IMG/VR virus record: IMGVR_UViG_3300042517_000534
Span: 1 to 39,229 of that record
Length of the DNA stretch: 39,229 nt
DNA from: a virus
Direction: 5' to 3' (one strand)
Shown: in pieces, positions 20,691-28,367 of the stretch
Position numbering within the stretch: position 1 is the first letter of the stretch
How the letters are laid out: every line of letters begins with the position of its first letter
Program-made: the position numbers and the translations under genes
Notes under the pieces: generated by a model
Told to the model about the DNA's origin: nothing
The model's database searches: none
The model's input: the letters and a program-made list of their open reading frames with translations, nothing else

Positions 20691-21995
20691 ATGACGAAAC
20701 GAGAACTACTCTCCTCCGTCTCCGCGCTGGAAACTGAGTACAGCGCGATCCTGGCGGCCTCTGCGGCCGCCGCCGACCCGGTCGCGCATCTCGCCGCCCT
20801 GGACGCCAAAGAGGCCGAACTGAAGTCCGTCCGCGAGCAGTTGGCGGCGGTCGAAGCGCTTGAAGCCCGCGCCAAGCAGAACGTGACGCGCGAACCGGCC
20901 CGCGTGACCAGCGACAACGAAGCGAAGCGGCCGTGGGCCAGCTTCGGCGAGAACCTGCAGGCCATTGCCTTTGCTCAGTCGCCTGCCGGATCGTTCCAGG
21001 GCTTGGGCGGCAAAGTCGACAAGCGCCTGTTTGAGACGCTGACCGCCAGCGGTTCCTCGGCCAGCGTACCGGCCGATGGTGGCTTTGCCATCGCGACGGC
21101 GTTTTCCGACGTCCTGTTGCAGCGGGCCCGCGAAACGGCGCGCATTTTTCCGCTTGTGAACGAGATCCCGATGGGCGAGGGCTCCGACTCGATCGACCTG
21201 CCCTACATCGACGAGACCAGCCGCGCCAATGGCTCGCGCTGGGGCGGCGTGCAGGCTTACTGGACCGGTGAGGCTGACGCGCCGACGGCCACCAAGCCGA
21301 AGCTGTCGCGGCACGAGTTGCGTTTGGAGTCGCTGAAGTGTCTGCATTACGCCACTGAGCGGTTGCTCCGCAACGCACCGGCGATGGGCGCGGTGCTGGA
21401 AAATGCCTTCGCCTCCGAGATTGCCTTTAAGCTGGACGACGCCATTTGGCGCGGCAACGGCGCGGGGATGCCGCTCGGTTTCAGCGTGCAAAACTACGGC
21501 TCTCGGCTTTTGGTCGAGGTGGCCAAGAAGACCGGGCAGGCCGCCGACACCTTCGTGATTGAGAACGCGACCGCCATGTTGTCGCGCATCCTGCGCGATC
21601 CCGGCGATCGCATCGCTTGGTTCTGCAATCCGGACACGATCGGCCAATTCCCGTTGCTCACCGTTGGGCAGCAGCCGGTGTTTCTGCCGAACAACAGCGC
21701 GGTAGGAAGCATGCAGTACGGAACTTTCTTCGGCTTCCCGGTGATTGTCGTCGAGCAAGCCGAAACGCTCGGCGACGCTGGCGACATTGTGCTCGCCAAT
21801 ATGTCGAAGTACGTGATGATTACCCAGGGCGGCCTCCGCGCCGCGCAGTCCATGCATGTGCGGTTCATTTTCGACGAAATGACGTTCAAGTGGTCGTTCG
21901 ACGCGAACGGACAATCGTCCGTCAAGCAACCGATCACCCCGTTCAAAGGCAGCAACACCCTGTCGCCCTTCGTGACGACGGCGGCCCGCGCCTAA
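20691..21995 (+). CDS. Major capsid protein (HK97 fold)
   Basis: AAGGAGCACAC precedes the ATG; the product is 434 residues. Residues 1-65 form a helical Ala/Glu-rich delta-like scaffold segment expected to be removed by the protease. The mature domain follows, with VPADGGFAIATAFSDVLLQRARE (about 123-145), the strand IPMGEGSDSIDLPYID, KPKLSRHELRLESLKC, the P-domain helix and EIAFKLDDAIWRGNG (about 243-257), a GTFFGFPVIVVEQ block, and the final strand-rich region. A 446-codon open frame on the opposite strand is a by-product of G+C-rich codon use. Confidence 0.93.
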   Translation: MTKRELLSSVSALETEYSAILAASAAAADPVAHLAALDAKEAELKSVREQLAAVEALEARAKQNVTREPARVTSDNEAKRPWASFGENLQAIAFAQSPAGSFQGLGGKVDKRLFETLTASGSSASVPADGGFAIATAFSDVLLQRARETARIFPLVNEIPMGEGSDSIDLPYIDETSRANGSRWGGVQAYWTGEADAPTATKPKLSRHELRLESLKCLHYATERLLRNAPAMGAVLENAFASEIAFKLDDAIWRGNGAGMPLGFSVQNYGSRLLVEVAKKTGQAADTFVIENATAMLSRILRDPGDRIAWFCNPDTIGQFPLLTVGQQPVFLPNNSAVGSMQYGTFFGFPVIVVEQAETLGDAGDIVLANMSKYVMITQGGLRAAQSMHVRFIFDEMTFKWSFDANGQSSVKQPITPFKGSNTLSPFVTTAARA

Positions 21996-22009
21996 CCAAT
22001 AACACCGGA

Positions 22010-22031
22010 GCGGGCGGCGTAAGTCGCCCGC
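22010..22031 (+). promoter_or_regulatory. Hairpin after the capsid gene
   Basis: GCGGGCG (22010-22016) pairs with CGCCCGC (22025-22031) around GCGTAAGT in the 52-bp gap after the capsid stop. It has no U-tract, so it is more likely an mRNA 3'-stabilising or attenuating structure than a full terminator, fitting the need for high capsid mRNA levels. Confidence 0.6.
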
Positions 22032-22047
22032 ACTAAGGAGACCCATA

Positions 22048-22524
22048 ATGCCTCGCTATGAACTATTGAACAATTTGCACTTCATCAAGGGACTCGATCC
22101 GGTGGCCGACGCCTTCGCGGGCACGGTTTACTCGGATGTGGTTAGCCTTGAAAATCATGAAAGCGCCATCTTTCTCGTCTACAAGGGCGTCGGCACGACC
22201 GGCACGAGCACCATCACTGTGGAAGCGTGCGACGATTTTGTGCCGACCAACACCAGTGCCGTAGGCTTTTTGAGCAAGTCCATCACCTCGACCGACATTC
22301 AGGGGGCCATGACGGCGCGCACATCGACCGGTTTTACCACGACCGCTGGCAGCAGTCAGATTTACGCAATCCAGGTCAACGTCGAGGAGCTGGTCGCCAG
22401 CGGCTACCCTTGCGTCCGGCTCAAATGCGTCGAGGTTGTCGATTCGCCCGTTCTGGGCGGCATCGCCATCGCTTTGGCCGGCCCGCGCTTTGGCGGCTCT
22501 GCCACCGCAACTGAAATCGCCTAA
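22048..22524 (+). CDS. Structural protein after capsid, possible decoration protein
   Basis: The 158-residue product follows the capsid gene with AGGAGAC before the ATG. It is beta-rich and Thr/Ser/Gly rich: GTVYSDVVSLENHESAIFLVYKG (about 25-47), then TITVEACDDFVPTN, and a final IAIALAGPR. Proteins of this size and layout often follow HK97-type capsid genes and are presumed to be minor head or decoration proteins. I do not recognise a named family, so this role is inferred from position and fold pattern. Confidence 0.72.
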   Translation: MPRYELLNNLHFIKGLDPVADAFAGTVYSDVVSLENHESAIFLVYKGVGTTGTSTITVEACDDFVPTNTSAVGFLSKSITSTDIQGAMTARTSTGFTTTAGSSQIYAIQVNVEELVASGYPCVRLKCVEVVDSPVLGGIAIALAGPRFGGSATATEIA

Positions 22525-22527
22525 CGC

Positions 22528-23118
22528 ATGGACCTACGCCTCCAGCTAGTGACCGGCCCGACCGGGTACCCGCTTGAAGCGGCTGACCTCGAAGCGCACT
22601 CTCGCGCCCTGGGCCAGCCGCTAGAGCAGCTGGAGCCGTACCTATTCGCGGCGACCGACCATATCGAGACGATCACTAACCGCCGCTGTCTGACGCAGAC
22701 CTGGAACTTGTTCCTCGACTGCTTCCCGGGCAGCGGCGTTATCCAGCTTCCCTACTCGCCGCTGGTTTCGGTCGCGCACATCAAGTACACCGACTCGACT
22801 GGCGTACAGCGCACCTTTGCGGCGACCGAGTACGGCGTATCGACGGCGCGGACGCCGGGAGCCATCGTTCTGGAGTATCAGAAGGATTGGCCTACCGACA
22901 CGCTCCGCAACACGGACCCAATCGAAGTGCAGTTTACATGTGGGTACGGTCTGGCAACGCAGGTACCGCACCAGCTGCGCCAGGCGATCCGTATGTTGGC
23001 GGCGCACTTCTACGAACACCGCGAGGCCGTCATCATCGGCACCACGTCCGCGGTTGATGAGCGCGAGTTGCCTTTCGCTGTGTCGGCGTTGATCGCGCCG
23101 TTTCGGGTGTGGCTATGA
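22528..23118 (+). CDS. Head-tail connector (gp6 / phiE125 gp8-like)
   Basis: The gene encodes 196 residues beginning 3 bp after the previous stop without its own Shine-Dalgarno sequence, so translation is likely coupled. The fold pattern is that of head completion adaptors: an N-terminal helix bundle (EAADLEAHSRAL, LEPYLFAATDHIETITNRRCLTQTW), a beta insertion (IQLPYSPLVSVAHIKYTD, VLEYQKDW), VQFTCGYG, and C-terminal helices (VPHQLRQAIRMLAAHFYEHRE). The R-C-x-x-Q-x-W and L-P-x-x-P-L-x-S-V-x-x-I-x-Y-x-D features match the phiE125 gp8 group. It should form the ring below the portal. Confidence 0.85.
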   Translation: MDLRLQLVTGPTGYPLEAADLEAHSRALGQPLEQLEPYLFAATDHIETITNRRCLTQTWNLFLDCFPGSGVIQLPYSPLVSVAHIKYTDSTGVQRTFAATEYGVSTARTPGAIVLEYQKDWPTDTLRNTDPIEVQFTCGYGLATQVPHQLRQAIRMLAAHFYEHREAVIIGTTSAVDERELPFAVSALIAPFRVWL

Positions 23119-23453
23119 AAGCAGGAAGCCTCCGACATCTAATCATCATTCAAGAGCCGACCATCGCAGTGGACTCCAACGGCGACCGCACCGACACATG
23201 GACGGAGTACGCGACGACCTGGGCCAGTATCGAGACCGGCAACGGGCGCGAGTTTTTTGCTGCCCGGCAGGTTATGGCCGACCTTACGCATACCATTCGG
23301 CTACGCTACATCGAAGATCTTAAGCCAGAGATGCGGGTTAAGTACGTTGACCAGAAGACCGGGAAGACGCGGTACTTCAACATCCGCACTATCTTGAACC
23401 CGGACGAGCGCAACGAAATGCTCGTGATGCAGGCGCTGGAGGTGCTGATCTAA
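23115..23453 (+). CDS. Head closure protein (SPP1 gp16-like)
   Basis: ATG 23115 lies in an ATGA overlap; the product is 112 residues. The pattern matches Phage_H_T_join (PF05521): an N-terminal strand with basic residues (GSLRHLIIIQEPT), D-x-x-G-D-R-x-D-T-W, WASIETGNGREFFAARQVMADLTHTIRLRY (about 37-66) and KTRYFNIRTILNPDERNEMLVMQALEV. The family seals the head after packaging and joins head to tail. Length is typical. It ends in TAATG with the next gene. Confidence 0.88.
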   Translation: MKAGSLRHLIIIQEPTIAVDSNGDRTDTWTEYATTWASIETGNGREFFAARQVMADLTHTIRLRYIEDLKPEMRVKYVDQKTGKTRYFNIRTILNPDERNEMLVMQALEVLI

Positions 23454-23989
23454 TGGCAGGGGCGCGCAACATCAAAGTCGAGGGCCTTGACGAACTGACG
23501 CAGCGGTTCAACAAGCTGATGGCCACAGCCGAAGGGCCAGCGCTGCAGGACGCCATTCTGCAGGGTGCGCGAATGCTTGAGGACGAAGTGGAGCGCCGAG
23601 CGCCGATTGCGCCATACGCGACGCATTATCGCGGGCGCATGATTCAGCCGGGCGGCCTGCGTGAGTCGGTCCAGTCGGGCAAGGGGCGCAAGCATAAGAA
23701 TTTCCTTCAGGCATACACCTTCACGCTGAAGGGCAAAGCGCCGCACGCCTACATGGTTGAGTTCGGCACCAGAGCGCATACGATTCAGGGCAAGAAAATG
23801 CGGATCCGCGGCGCGGCGTTTAGCTGGCTCAAGCGGCTTGGCGACCAAGTGCGGACCAAGATCCAGCATCCGGGCGCACGCCCCGCGTTTTTCTTTCGCG
23901 ACTCCATCAAGGCCAAGCGCCTGCAGATCAAGCGGCTCATCGAGGCCCGCGCTAAGGCCGCGTTTGAAGCCATCACGAGGGCCGCATGA
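23453..23989 (+). CDS. HK97 gp10-like tail/neck component
   Basis: The 178-residue protein matches the HK97 gp10 family (PF04883/TIGR01725): N-terminal IKVEGLDELTQRFNKL (7-22), ILQGARMLEDEVERRAP, a basic central part, and APHAYMVEFGTRAHTI (about 95-110). It ends with the block HPGARPAFFFRDSIKAKRL (about 139-157). The H-A-Y-M-V-E-F-G-T and P-G-x-R-P-A-F-F motifs are diagnostic. Members sit at the head-tail interface. An internal segment (residues 112-135, basic and aromatic) is longer than in HK97. TAATG start overlap. Confidence 0.88.
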   Translation: MAGARNIKVEGLDELTQRFNKLMATAEGPALQDAILQGARMLEDEVERRAPIAPYATHYRGRMIQPGGLRESVQSGKGRKHKNFLQAYTFTLKGKAPHAYMVEFGTRAHTIQGKKMRIRGAAFSWLKRLGDQVRTKIQHPGARPAFFFRDSIKAKRLQIKRLIEARAKAAFEAITRAA

Positions 23990-24405
23990 GGCTCTACCAG
24001 GCGCTGTATAAGTACCTGCAGACGCAAGCGCCAGTGACGGCGCTGGTGGGCACGCGGGTGTACGACGCGCACGCCGACCAAGGCCGCGCGACCAAGTACC
24101 CGTGCGTCGTCATTGAAATGATCGACGACCAGCAGTTTCATTCCATCGGCGCGAATCCAACCGCAACGCGCCGGCCGGTGAATTTTTACTGCATGGCGCA
24201 GGGCAATGGCAAGGCGAGCGACGACCTCGCCGACATCGTCTACACCGCCATCATGGGCCAAGAGGCGGCCATCGGCTCAGCCAGCGGCCTCACAGTTCGT
24301 AGTACGCATCTCAACGGGCGCAGAAACGAGTACGAGGACGCGCTCGAAACTGACAAGAAACTTTACGCAACGATCGTGGAGTTCGACATTATTCACGACC
24401 TCTAA
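23986..24405 (+). CDS. Tail completion/terminator protein (DUF3168, gp17-like)
   Basis: The 139-residue protein has an N-terminal helix (RLYQALYKYLQTQAPVTALVG), RVYDAHADQGRATKYPCVVIEMID (about 24-47), a helix with KASDDLADIVYTAIM (about 73-87) and a final strand region (LYATIVEFDII). The V-Y-x-x-x-A-x-Q-x-x-x-x-P-x-V-V-x-x-x-I pattern and the D-x-L-A-x-x-V helix are the DUF3168 family, related to lambda gpU and SPP1 gp17, which cap the tail tube before head joining. Start in ATGA overlap. Confidence 0.85.
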   Translation: MRLYQALYKYLQTQAPVTALVGTRVYDAHADQGRATKYPCVVIEMIDDQQFHSIGANPTATRRPVNFYCMAQGNGKASDDLADIVYTAIMGQEAAIGSASGLTVRSTHLNGRRNEYEDALETDKKLYATIVEFDIIHDL

Positions 24406-24414
24406 GGAGCACTT

Positions 24415-24795
24415 ATGGCAATTCTGGCTGGCAACGCAGGCAGTTTCCGACTGAGCACTAACACCGTGCTTGAGATCGACACGTGGACACTCGACGTGTC
24501 CACCGGGCTCGAAGAAACGCAGTCGTTCGGCGACACGTGGAAGGAGCGGACGGCGACCATCCGTGAGTTTAGCGGCACGGCGAGCGGGCGCTTCGACAAC
24601 GCCGACACGAACGGCCACGTCGCGCTCAACACGGCGTTTTTGGGCGGCACGAGCGTTAGTGCGCGGTTCTACATCAACGGCACGAATTACTACAGCGGCA
24701 CCTGCTTTGTTCAAGGCAGCCTGAATGCTTCCGAGAACGGGCTGGTGACCGCCAGCTACACGTTGACCGGCAGCGGCGCACTGACGTACACCTAA
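24415..24795 (+). CDS. Tail tube protein, short paralogue
   Basis: AGGAG precedes the ATG; the product is 126 residues, all beta-strand-like: SFRLSTNTVLEIDTWTLDVS, LEETQSFGDTWKERT (31-45), REFSGTASGRFDNAD (49-63), then ARFYINGTNYYSG and SYTLTGSGALTY. The tail-tube fold has this strand, loop and strand order. The central block is shared with the next gene (see the finding), so both derive from a duplication. Its position between the tail terminator and the chaperone genes is where the major tail protein is normally encoded. Confidence 0.8.
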   Translation: MAILAGNAGSFRLSTNTVLEIDTWTLDVSTGLEETQSFGDTWKERTATIREFSGTASGRFDNADTNGHVALNTAFLGGTSVSARFYINGTNYYSGTCFVQGSLNASENGLVTASYTLTGSGALTYT

Positions 24796-24809
24796 ACCTA
24801 GGAGGCCAT

Positions 24810-25406
24810 ATGGCAGTTCTCGCAGGCCGCAACGCAGACATCTACCTCGCCACCGGGGCGGGTACCAGCATGACCGGACAGGCGACCACCGCGCTGGGCG
24901 GTGGCGTCTATCAGATCACGCTGGCCGCCCGCCGGGCGATTAACCCCAACGCCTCGCTGACCGTCCTCGACGGCGTGACAACTGTCTCGCCAGCGCTGTA
25001 CCAAGTCGCGTGGGGCAACGGCAAGATTGTTTTTCCGAGCTACACGCCCGCTGGCGCTATTACGATTACCGGCTCGTTCCTGACGCTGTCCAAGGCGGCG
25101 CAGGGCACGGACTGGACACTCGATATCACCCCGACGCTCGAAGAGGTCCAAGTGTTCGGCGACGCTTGGAAGTCGCGGGCCGTGGTGCAGCGTGAGGGTA
25201 CTTGTACCTTTGGCCGGTTCTACGACGACGCGTACTTCGTGACCAACTCCAACAGCTATTACGTTATCGACCTTTACGCCGACTTCTCGAACACCGTCCG
25301 TTGGCGCTTCGGCGCCTCGCAATCGTCAGTGGGAATCAGCGTCGGCGAAAACGAGATCATCCGTGAGAACGTATCTTTCTCGACGATTGGAATCGTAGAC
25401 TATTAG
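24810..25406 (+). CDS. Tail tube protein, long paralogue
   Basis: AGGAGG precedes the ATG; the product is 198 residues. It begins MAVLAGRNADIYLATG, close to the MAILAGNAGSFRLSTN of the previous gene, then has an extra segment of about 70 residues (VYQITLAARRAINPNASLTVLDG and on). It rejoins the paralogue at TDWTLDITPTLEEVQVFGDAWKSR (about 99-122) and TCTFGRFYDDAYF, and ends in strands. It is probably a second tube subunit, or a tube protein with an inserted surface domain. Confidence 0.78.
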   Translation: MAVLAGRNADIYLATGAGTSMTGQATTALGGGVYQITLAARRAINPNASLTVLDGVTTVSPALYQVAWGNGKIVFPSYTPAGAITITGSFLTLSKAAQGTDWTLDITPTLEEVQVFGDAWKSRAVVQREGTCTFGRFYDDAYFVTNSNSYYVIDLYADFSNTVRWRFGASQSSVGISVGENEIIRENVSFSTIGIVDY

Positions 25407-25408
25407 GT

Positions 25409-25741
25409 ATGAAGACTCTTGCCGACCGCATTTTAGCGGTGCAACTCAAAACGGAAGTGATCGACGTGCCTGAATGGGACGCGAAAGTTGGAATTACCGA
25501 GATGGATGCCGGCCAACGCATCCGTTTCGGCGAAGACGCCAAGAAAACCCCGGCGCTGGCCATGGTGCGGGTACTGATCGCATCGGCGTTTGACCCAGAC
25601 ACGGGCAAGCCTGTCTTCGAGCAGGCTCACCAGGACGCGCTGCTGGGTATGTCCGGCAGCGTCATCGACCGCGTCGTAACGGAAATCTGCCGCATTTCCG
25701 GCCTGACCGAGAACGCGGCGACTGAAGCAGCAAAAAACTAA
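25409..25741 (+). CDS. Tail assembly chaperone, unshifted form (gpG-like)
   Basis: This 110-residue protein is a gpG-like chaperone expected to bind the tape measure before tube polymerisation. It is helical and acidic (LADRILAVQLKTEVIDVPEW, GQRIRFGEDAKKTP, VIDRVVTEICRISGL). The last codons GCA AAA AAC TAA hold a slippery site. Identification rests on position between tube and tape measure and on the frameshift into the next frame, which is universal for this gene pair in many siphoviruses. Confidence 0.88.
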   Translation: MKTLADRILAVQLKTEVIDVPEWDAKVGITEMDAGQRIRFGEDAKKTPALAMVRVLIASAFDPDTGKPVFEQAHQDALLGMSGSVIDRVVTEICRISGLTENAATEAAKN

Positions 25742-25920
25742 CCGGCGAGCGCAAGTTTGCGTTTGCGCTCGCCGAGCACCTACACATGACAGTTGGGCAG
25801 TTGCTGGCGACGATGCCATCAAGCGAATTCAGCGAATGGGGAGCGTATCTCGACATGAAGCACCAGGAGCAGGAAAAGGCATCGAGGGAAGCGGCGGCTA
25901 AGGCGCGAGGTCGGCGCTAA
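25409..25920 (+). CDS. Tail assembly chaperone, -1 frameshift form (gpGT-like)
   Basis: A -1 slip at A AAA AAC (25732-25738) makes ribosomes skip the TAA at 25739 and continue from 25738 to TAA 25918-25920, giving 110 + 60 = 170 residues. The added part reads LTGERKFAFALAEHLHMTVG, then QLLATMPSSEFSEWGAYLDM and a charged end. The H-M-T-V-G-Q-L-L-x-x-M-x-S-x-E-F-x-E-W motif is the standard T-domain of gpGT chaperones. The shifted frame ends in TAATG with the tape measure start. Confidence 0.9.
25732..25773 (+). promoter_or_regulatory. Programmed -1 frameshift signal
   Basis: The heptamer A AAA AAC (25732-25738) is in phase for tandem slippage. Five bases later GGCGAGCGCAA (25744-25754) pairs perfectly with TTGCGCTCGCC (25763-25773), an 11-bp G+C-rich hairpin with an 8-nt loop that would pause the ribosome over the heptamer. 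Site, spacing and hairpin together are a textbook signal. Confidence 0.93.
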
Positions 25921-28367
25921 TGCCTGTTCTCAGCAACCTGATTGTCCGCATCGGGGCCAGCACCGACGACTTTGACAAGAAGATCAACGCTTCGCTCGGC
26001 AAGATGAAGCGGTTTGCGTCAGAGGTTAGCCAAGTAGGTCAGTCGCTTTCGATTGGCCTTTCCGCTCCGCTAATTGCCGTCGGCACGGCTGCGCTTAAAG
26101 CGGCATCAGACATGCAGGGGCTGTCGAATGGACTCACGGCTACCATGAAGTCTACCGCCTTGGCAGCGGCGGAAATGGAGCGGCTGAAAGAGGTCGCCAG
26201 GCTTCCAGGAATTGGCCTGGAAGACGCGGTGAAGGGATCAATTCGACTGCAAATTCTCGGCACGAGCGCTGACGAATCCCGTCAAATCATGATGGAGCTT
26301 GGCAATGCGCTGGCGACCGTTGGCGGCGGCCGCGAAGACTTTTCGGAGGTCATTAGGCAGCTGTCTCAGCTCGGCGCAACCGGGAAGGTGACGAAAGAGA
26401 ATCTTGACCCAATCATCGAGCGCATTCCACAGATAGCCGCAATCATCAAGGAAAAGTTTGGCGCAGCGGCGCTCGGCGATCCTGCCAAGACGTTTGAAAA
26501 GCTGGGCATTTCGTCCCAACAATTTATCCGCATTGTTACGGATGAGTTGGCCAAGGGCGAACGGGCGGCCGGCGGCATGAAGAACTCATTTGAGAATCTT
26601 CGCGACGCGGCAAAGCAGACCGCAGCAGCTTTTGGCGAGTCGCTGAAGCCAGCCGCTGAGTTTATCCTGAAAGAGTTCCTGATTCCTGGCGTCGACAAAG
26701 CGAAGTCAATGGCTGACGCGTTCAACACCCTGGACGACGGCACAAAGAAGCTGGCAGTATCAATGGCCGCGCTGGGTGCGGCTATACCTTTGGCGCTGGT
26801 GGTCTTGGGGACGGTCGCAGAGAAGGCGCTTGCAGCCGGGCAAGTTGCACTTAAGGTGTGGTCGGTCCTAGGCAAGATCGGAGCGGCGGCTGGGACAACG
26901 GCGGGCGGATTGGTCGGCCTCGCTGCCGGGTTCCTGGGCATTAGCGCGGCGGTTGGCGGTTTACTTTATCCGCTGCTCGGCACCAAAACGGCAACCGAAA
27001 ACCTCGACAAAGCCGCAAAAGACAGCAAGGCTACGCTGGACGCGCTGTCGAAAACCTATCGAGACAACTTGGTCGCGCAAGGCCAGCTAGACGTTAGTAC
27101 GACGTCGGCCTATGACGGCCTGCTGAACTACACGCGCGGCCTCAAGGGGACACAGAAGGCCGTCGAAGCTATTACGCCACCAGTCAAAGCAGCGAAGCAG
27201 GCAGTTGATGAGCTTGCCAATGCGTACACGCGGCTAGGAATCACGAACACAACAGACGCTATCGGCAGCTTTGCGCTGGCGCGTCGAGCAGTGGAGCAAG
27301 TGCAGGCGGCTTACGGAGCCAAGAAAGCGTCATCCGTAGATCTGCAACGCGCCACCGAAGCGCTGGGCCAAGAATACCTTAAGCTGATCGACGGCCTTGG
27401 CGCGATTCGCCCGAAGGCACTAGAGGTCGCCGATTCGTTTGACTTTGCGCGTGAGCGGGCCATGATGGCCATTGGCGATATTCAGCTTGCGGCGGCATCG
27501 GCGCGCAATTTAGACCTGGGCCAGCTAATCATGACCGGCGAGCCGCGCCGGGACGACAGTGCTCTGGCCGGCGCGGAGCAGGCGCGCTCCGCCAAGCGCA
27601 ATGCCGAGATGATAAAGATTCTGTCGCGCGACGCAGCAGGCGACTGGAAGAAGACACAACAGGCCATCTCCCGGCAGGTCTCCACCATCGTTACGGACCT
27701 GTCGCGCGGCCTGGCCGACATCATCGTAAGCGGCGGCAAGGTGGGGCAGAAATTTGAGGAGTTGGGCAAGCAGATCGCGAAGTCGCTTGTGCGGACGGTG
27801 ATTGAGAACGGCATCAACAAAGTCATCGCCGCTCTTGGCGGGCTAATGGCCAACCTGGGCGGTGTCGGCGGCGCACTCGGCGGCTTGTTAGGCGGCACGG
27901 GGGCGCGCACGGCGACCTCGGCGATACCCGGCGTTCTGGGCGGCGCGGCCAACGCGGCTATGCCCGCGATAACAGCGGCGGCACCAGCAAGTAGTGGACT
28001 GGGCTCTGCCATTGCGGCGGCGAACCCCGTTACGGCGGTCGTGAACGCGGTGGCTGGCGTGGCTACGGCGGTGTCGTCGATCATCTCGAACTTCCAGTTC
28101 GCGGCGATGAACAAGACCTTGGACCTGATTGAAAAAGAGGTTCGCTACTCGCAGATCCACCTCTTGCACCTGCTCGAAAAAAACAACGAATACCTGCCGA
28201 AATTGAAAGACATCTGGGACAGCATGATCCGCATGGAGACGCGGCAGATGGGGCTGGCTGGCGGCGGCGGGGCGGTGACCATCAATATCAGCACGACCGG
28301 CGACACGCGCCAGCTGCTCGACGCATTGACCCGTGAGCTTAAACTGCTCGGAGTGATTCCGCAGTGA
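25920..28367 (+). CDS. Tape measure protein
   Basis: The 815-residue protein sets tail length. The N-terminal part (about 1-240) matches tape_meas_nterm: IVRIGASTDDFDKKINASLG, then LSAPLIAVGTAALKAASDM, LPGIGLEDAVKGSIRLQ, GTSADESRQIMMELGNAL and LDPIIERIPQIAAIIKEKFG. Hydrophobic segments follow (about 280-355, for example AALGAAIPLALVVLGTVAE). The rest is helical with a Gly/Ala-rich part (about 640-720), ending in a strand region. At roughly 0.15 nm per residue, a rule from other phages, the tail would be near 120 nm. Overlaps both neighbours. Confidence 0.93.
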   Translation: MPVLSNLIVRIGASTDDFDKKINASLGKMKRFASEVSQVGQSLSIGLSAPLIAVGTAALKAASDMQGLSNGLTATMKSTALAAAEMERLKEVARLPGIGLEDAVKGSIRLQILGTSADESRQIMMELGNALATVGGGREDFSEVIRQLSQLGATGKVTKENLDPIIERIPQIAAIIKEKFGAAALGDPAKTFEKLGISSQQFIRIVTDELAKGERAAGGMKNSFENLRDAAKQTAAAFGESLKPAAEFILKEFLIPGVDKAKSMADAFNTLDDGTKKLAVSMAALGAAIPLALVVLGTVAEKALAAGQVALKVWSVLGKIGAAAGTTAGGLVGLAAGFLGISAAVGGLLYPLLGTKTATENLDKAAKDSKATLDALSKTYRDNLVAQGQLDVSTTSAYDGLLNYTRGLKGTQKAVEAITPPVKAAKQAVDELANAYTRLGITNTTDAIGSFALARRAVEQVQAAYGAKKASSVDLQRATEALGQEYLKLIDGLGAIRPKALEVADSFDFARERAMMAIGDIQLAAASARNLDLGQLIMTGEPRRDDSALAGAEQARSAKRNAEMIKILSRDAAGDWKKTQQAISRQVSTIVTDLSRGLADIIVSGGKVGQKFEELGKQIAKSLVRTVIENGINKVIAALGGLMANLGGVGGALGGLLGGTGARTATSAIPGVLGGAANAAMPAITAAAPASSGLGSAIAAANPVTAVVNAVAGVATAVSSIISNFQFAAMNKTLDLIEKEVRYSQIHLLHLLEKNNEYLPKLKDIWDSMIRMETRQMGLAGGGGAVTINISTTGDTRQLLDALTRELKLLGVIPQ

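Noticed and set aside
20706-22046. 446-codon open frame on the minus strand opposite the capsid gene, and similar long antisense frames (for example 969-1862)
   Set aside because: They mirror real + strand genes with strong G+C third-position bias, lack ribosome binding sites and have Arg/Ala/Pro-rich shadow composition.
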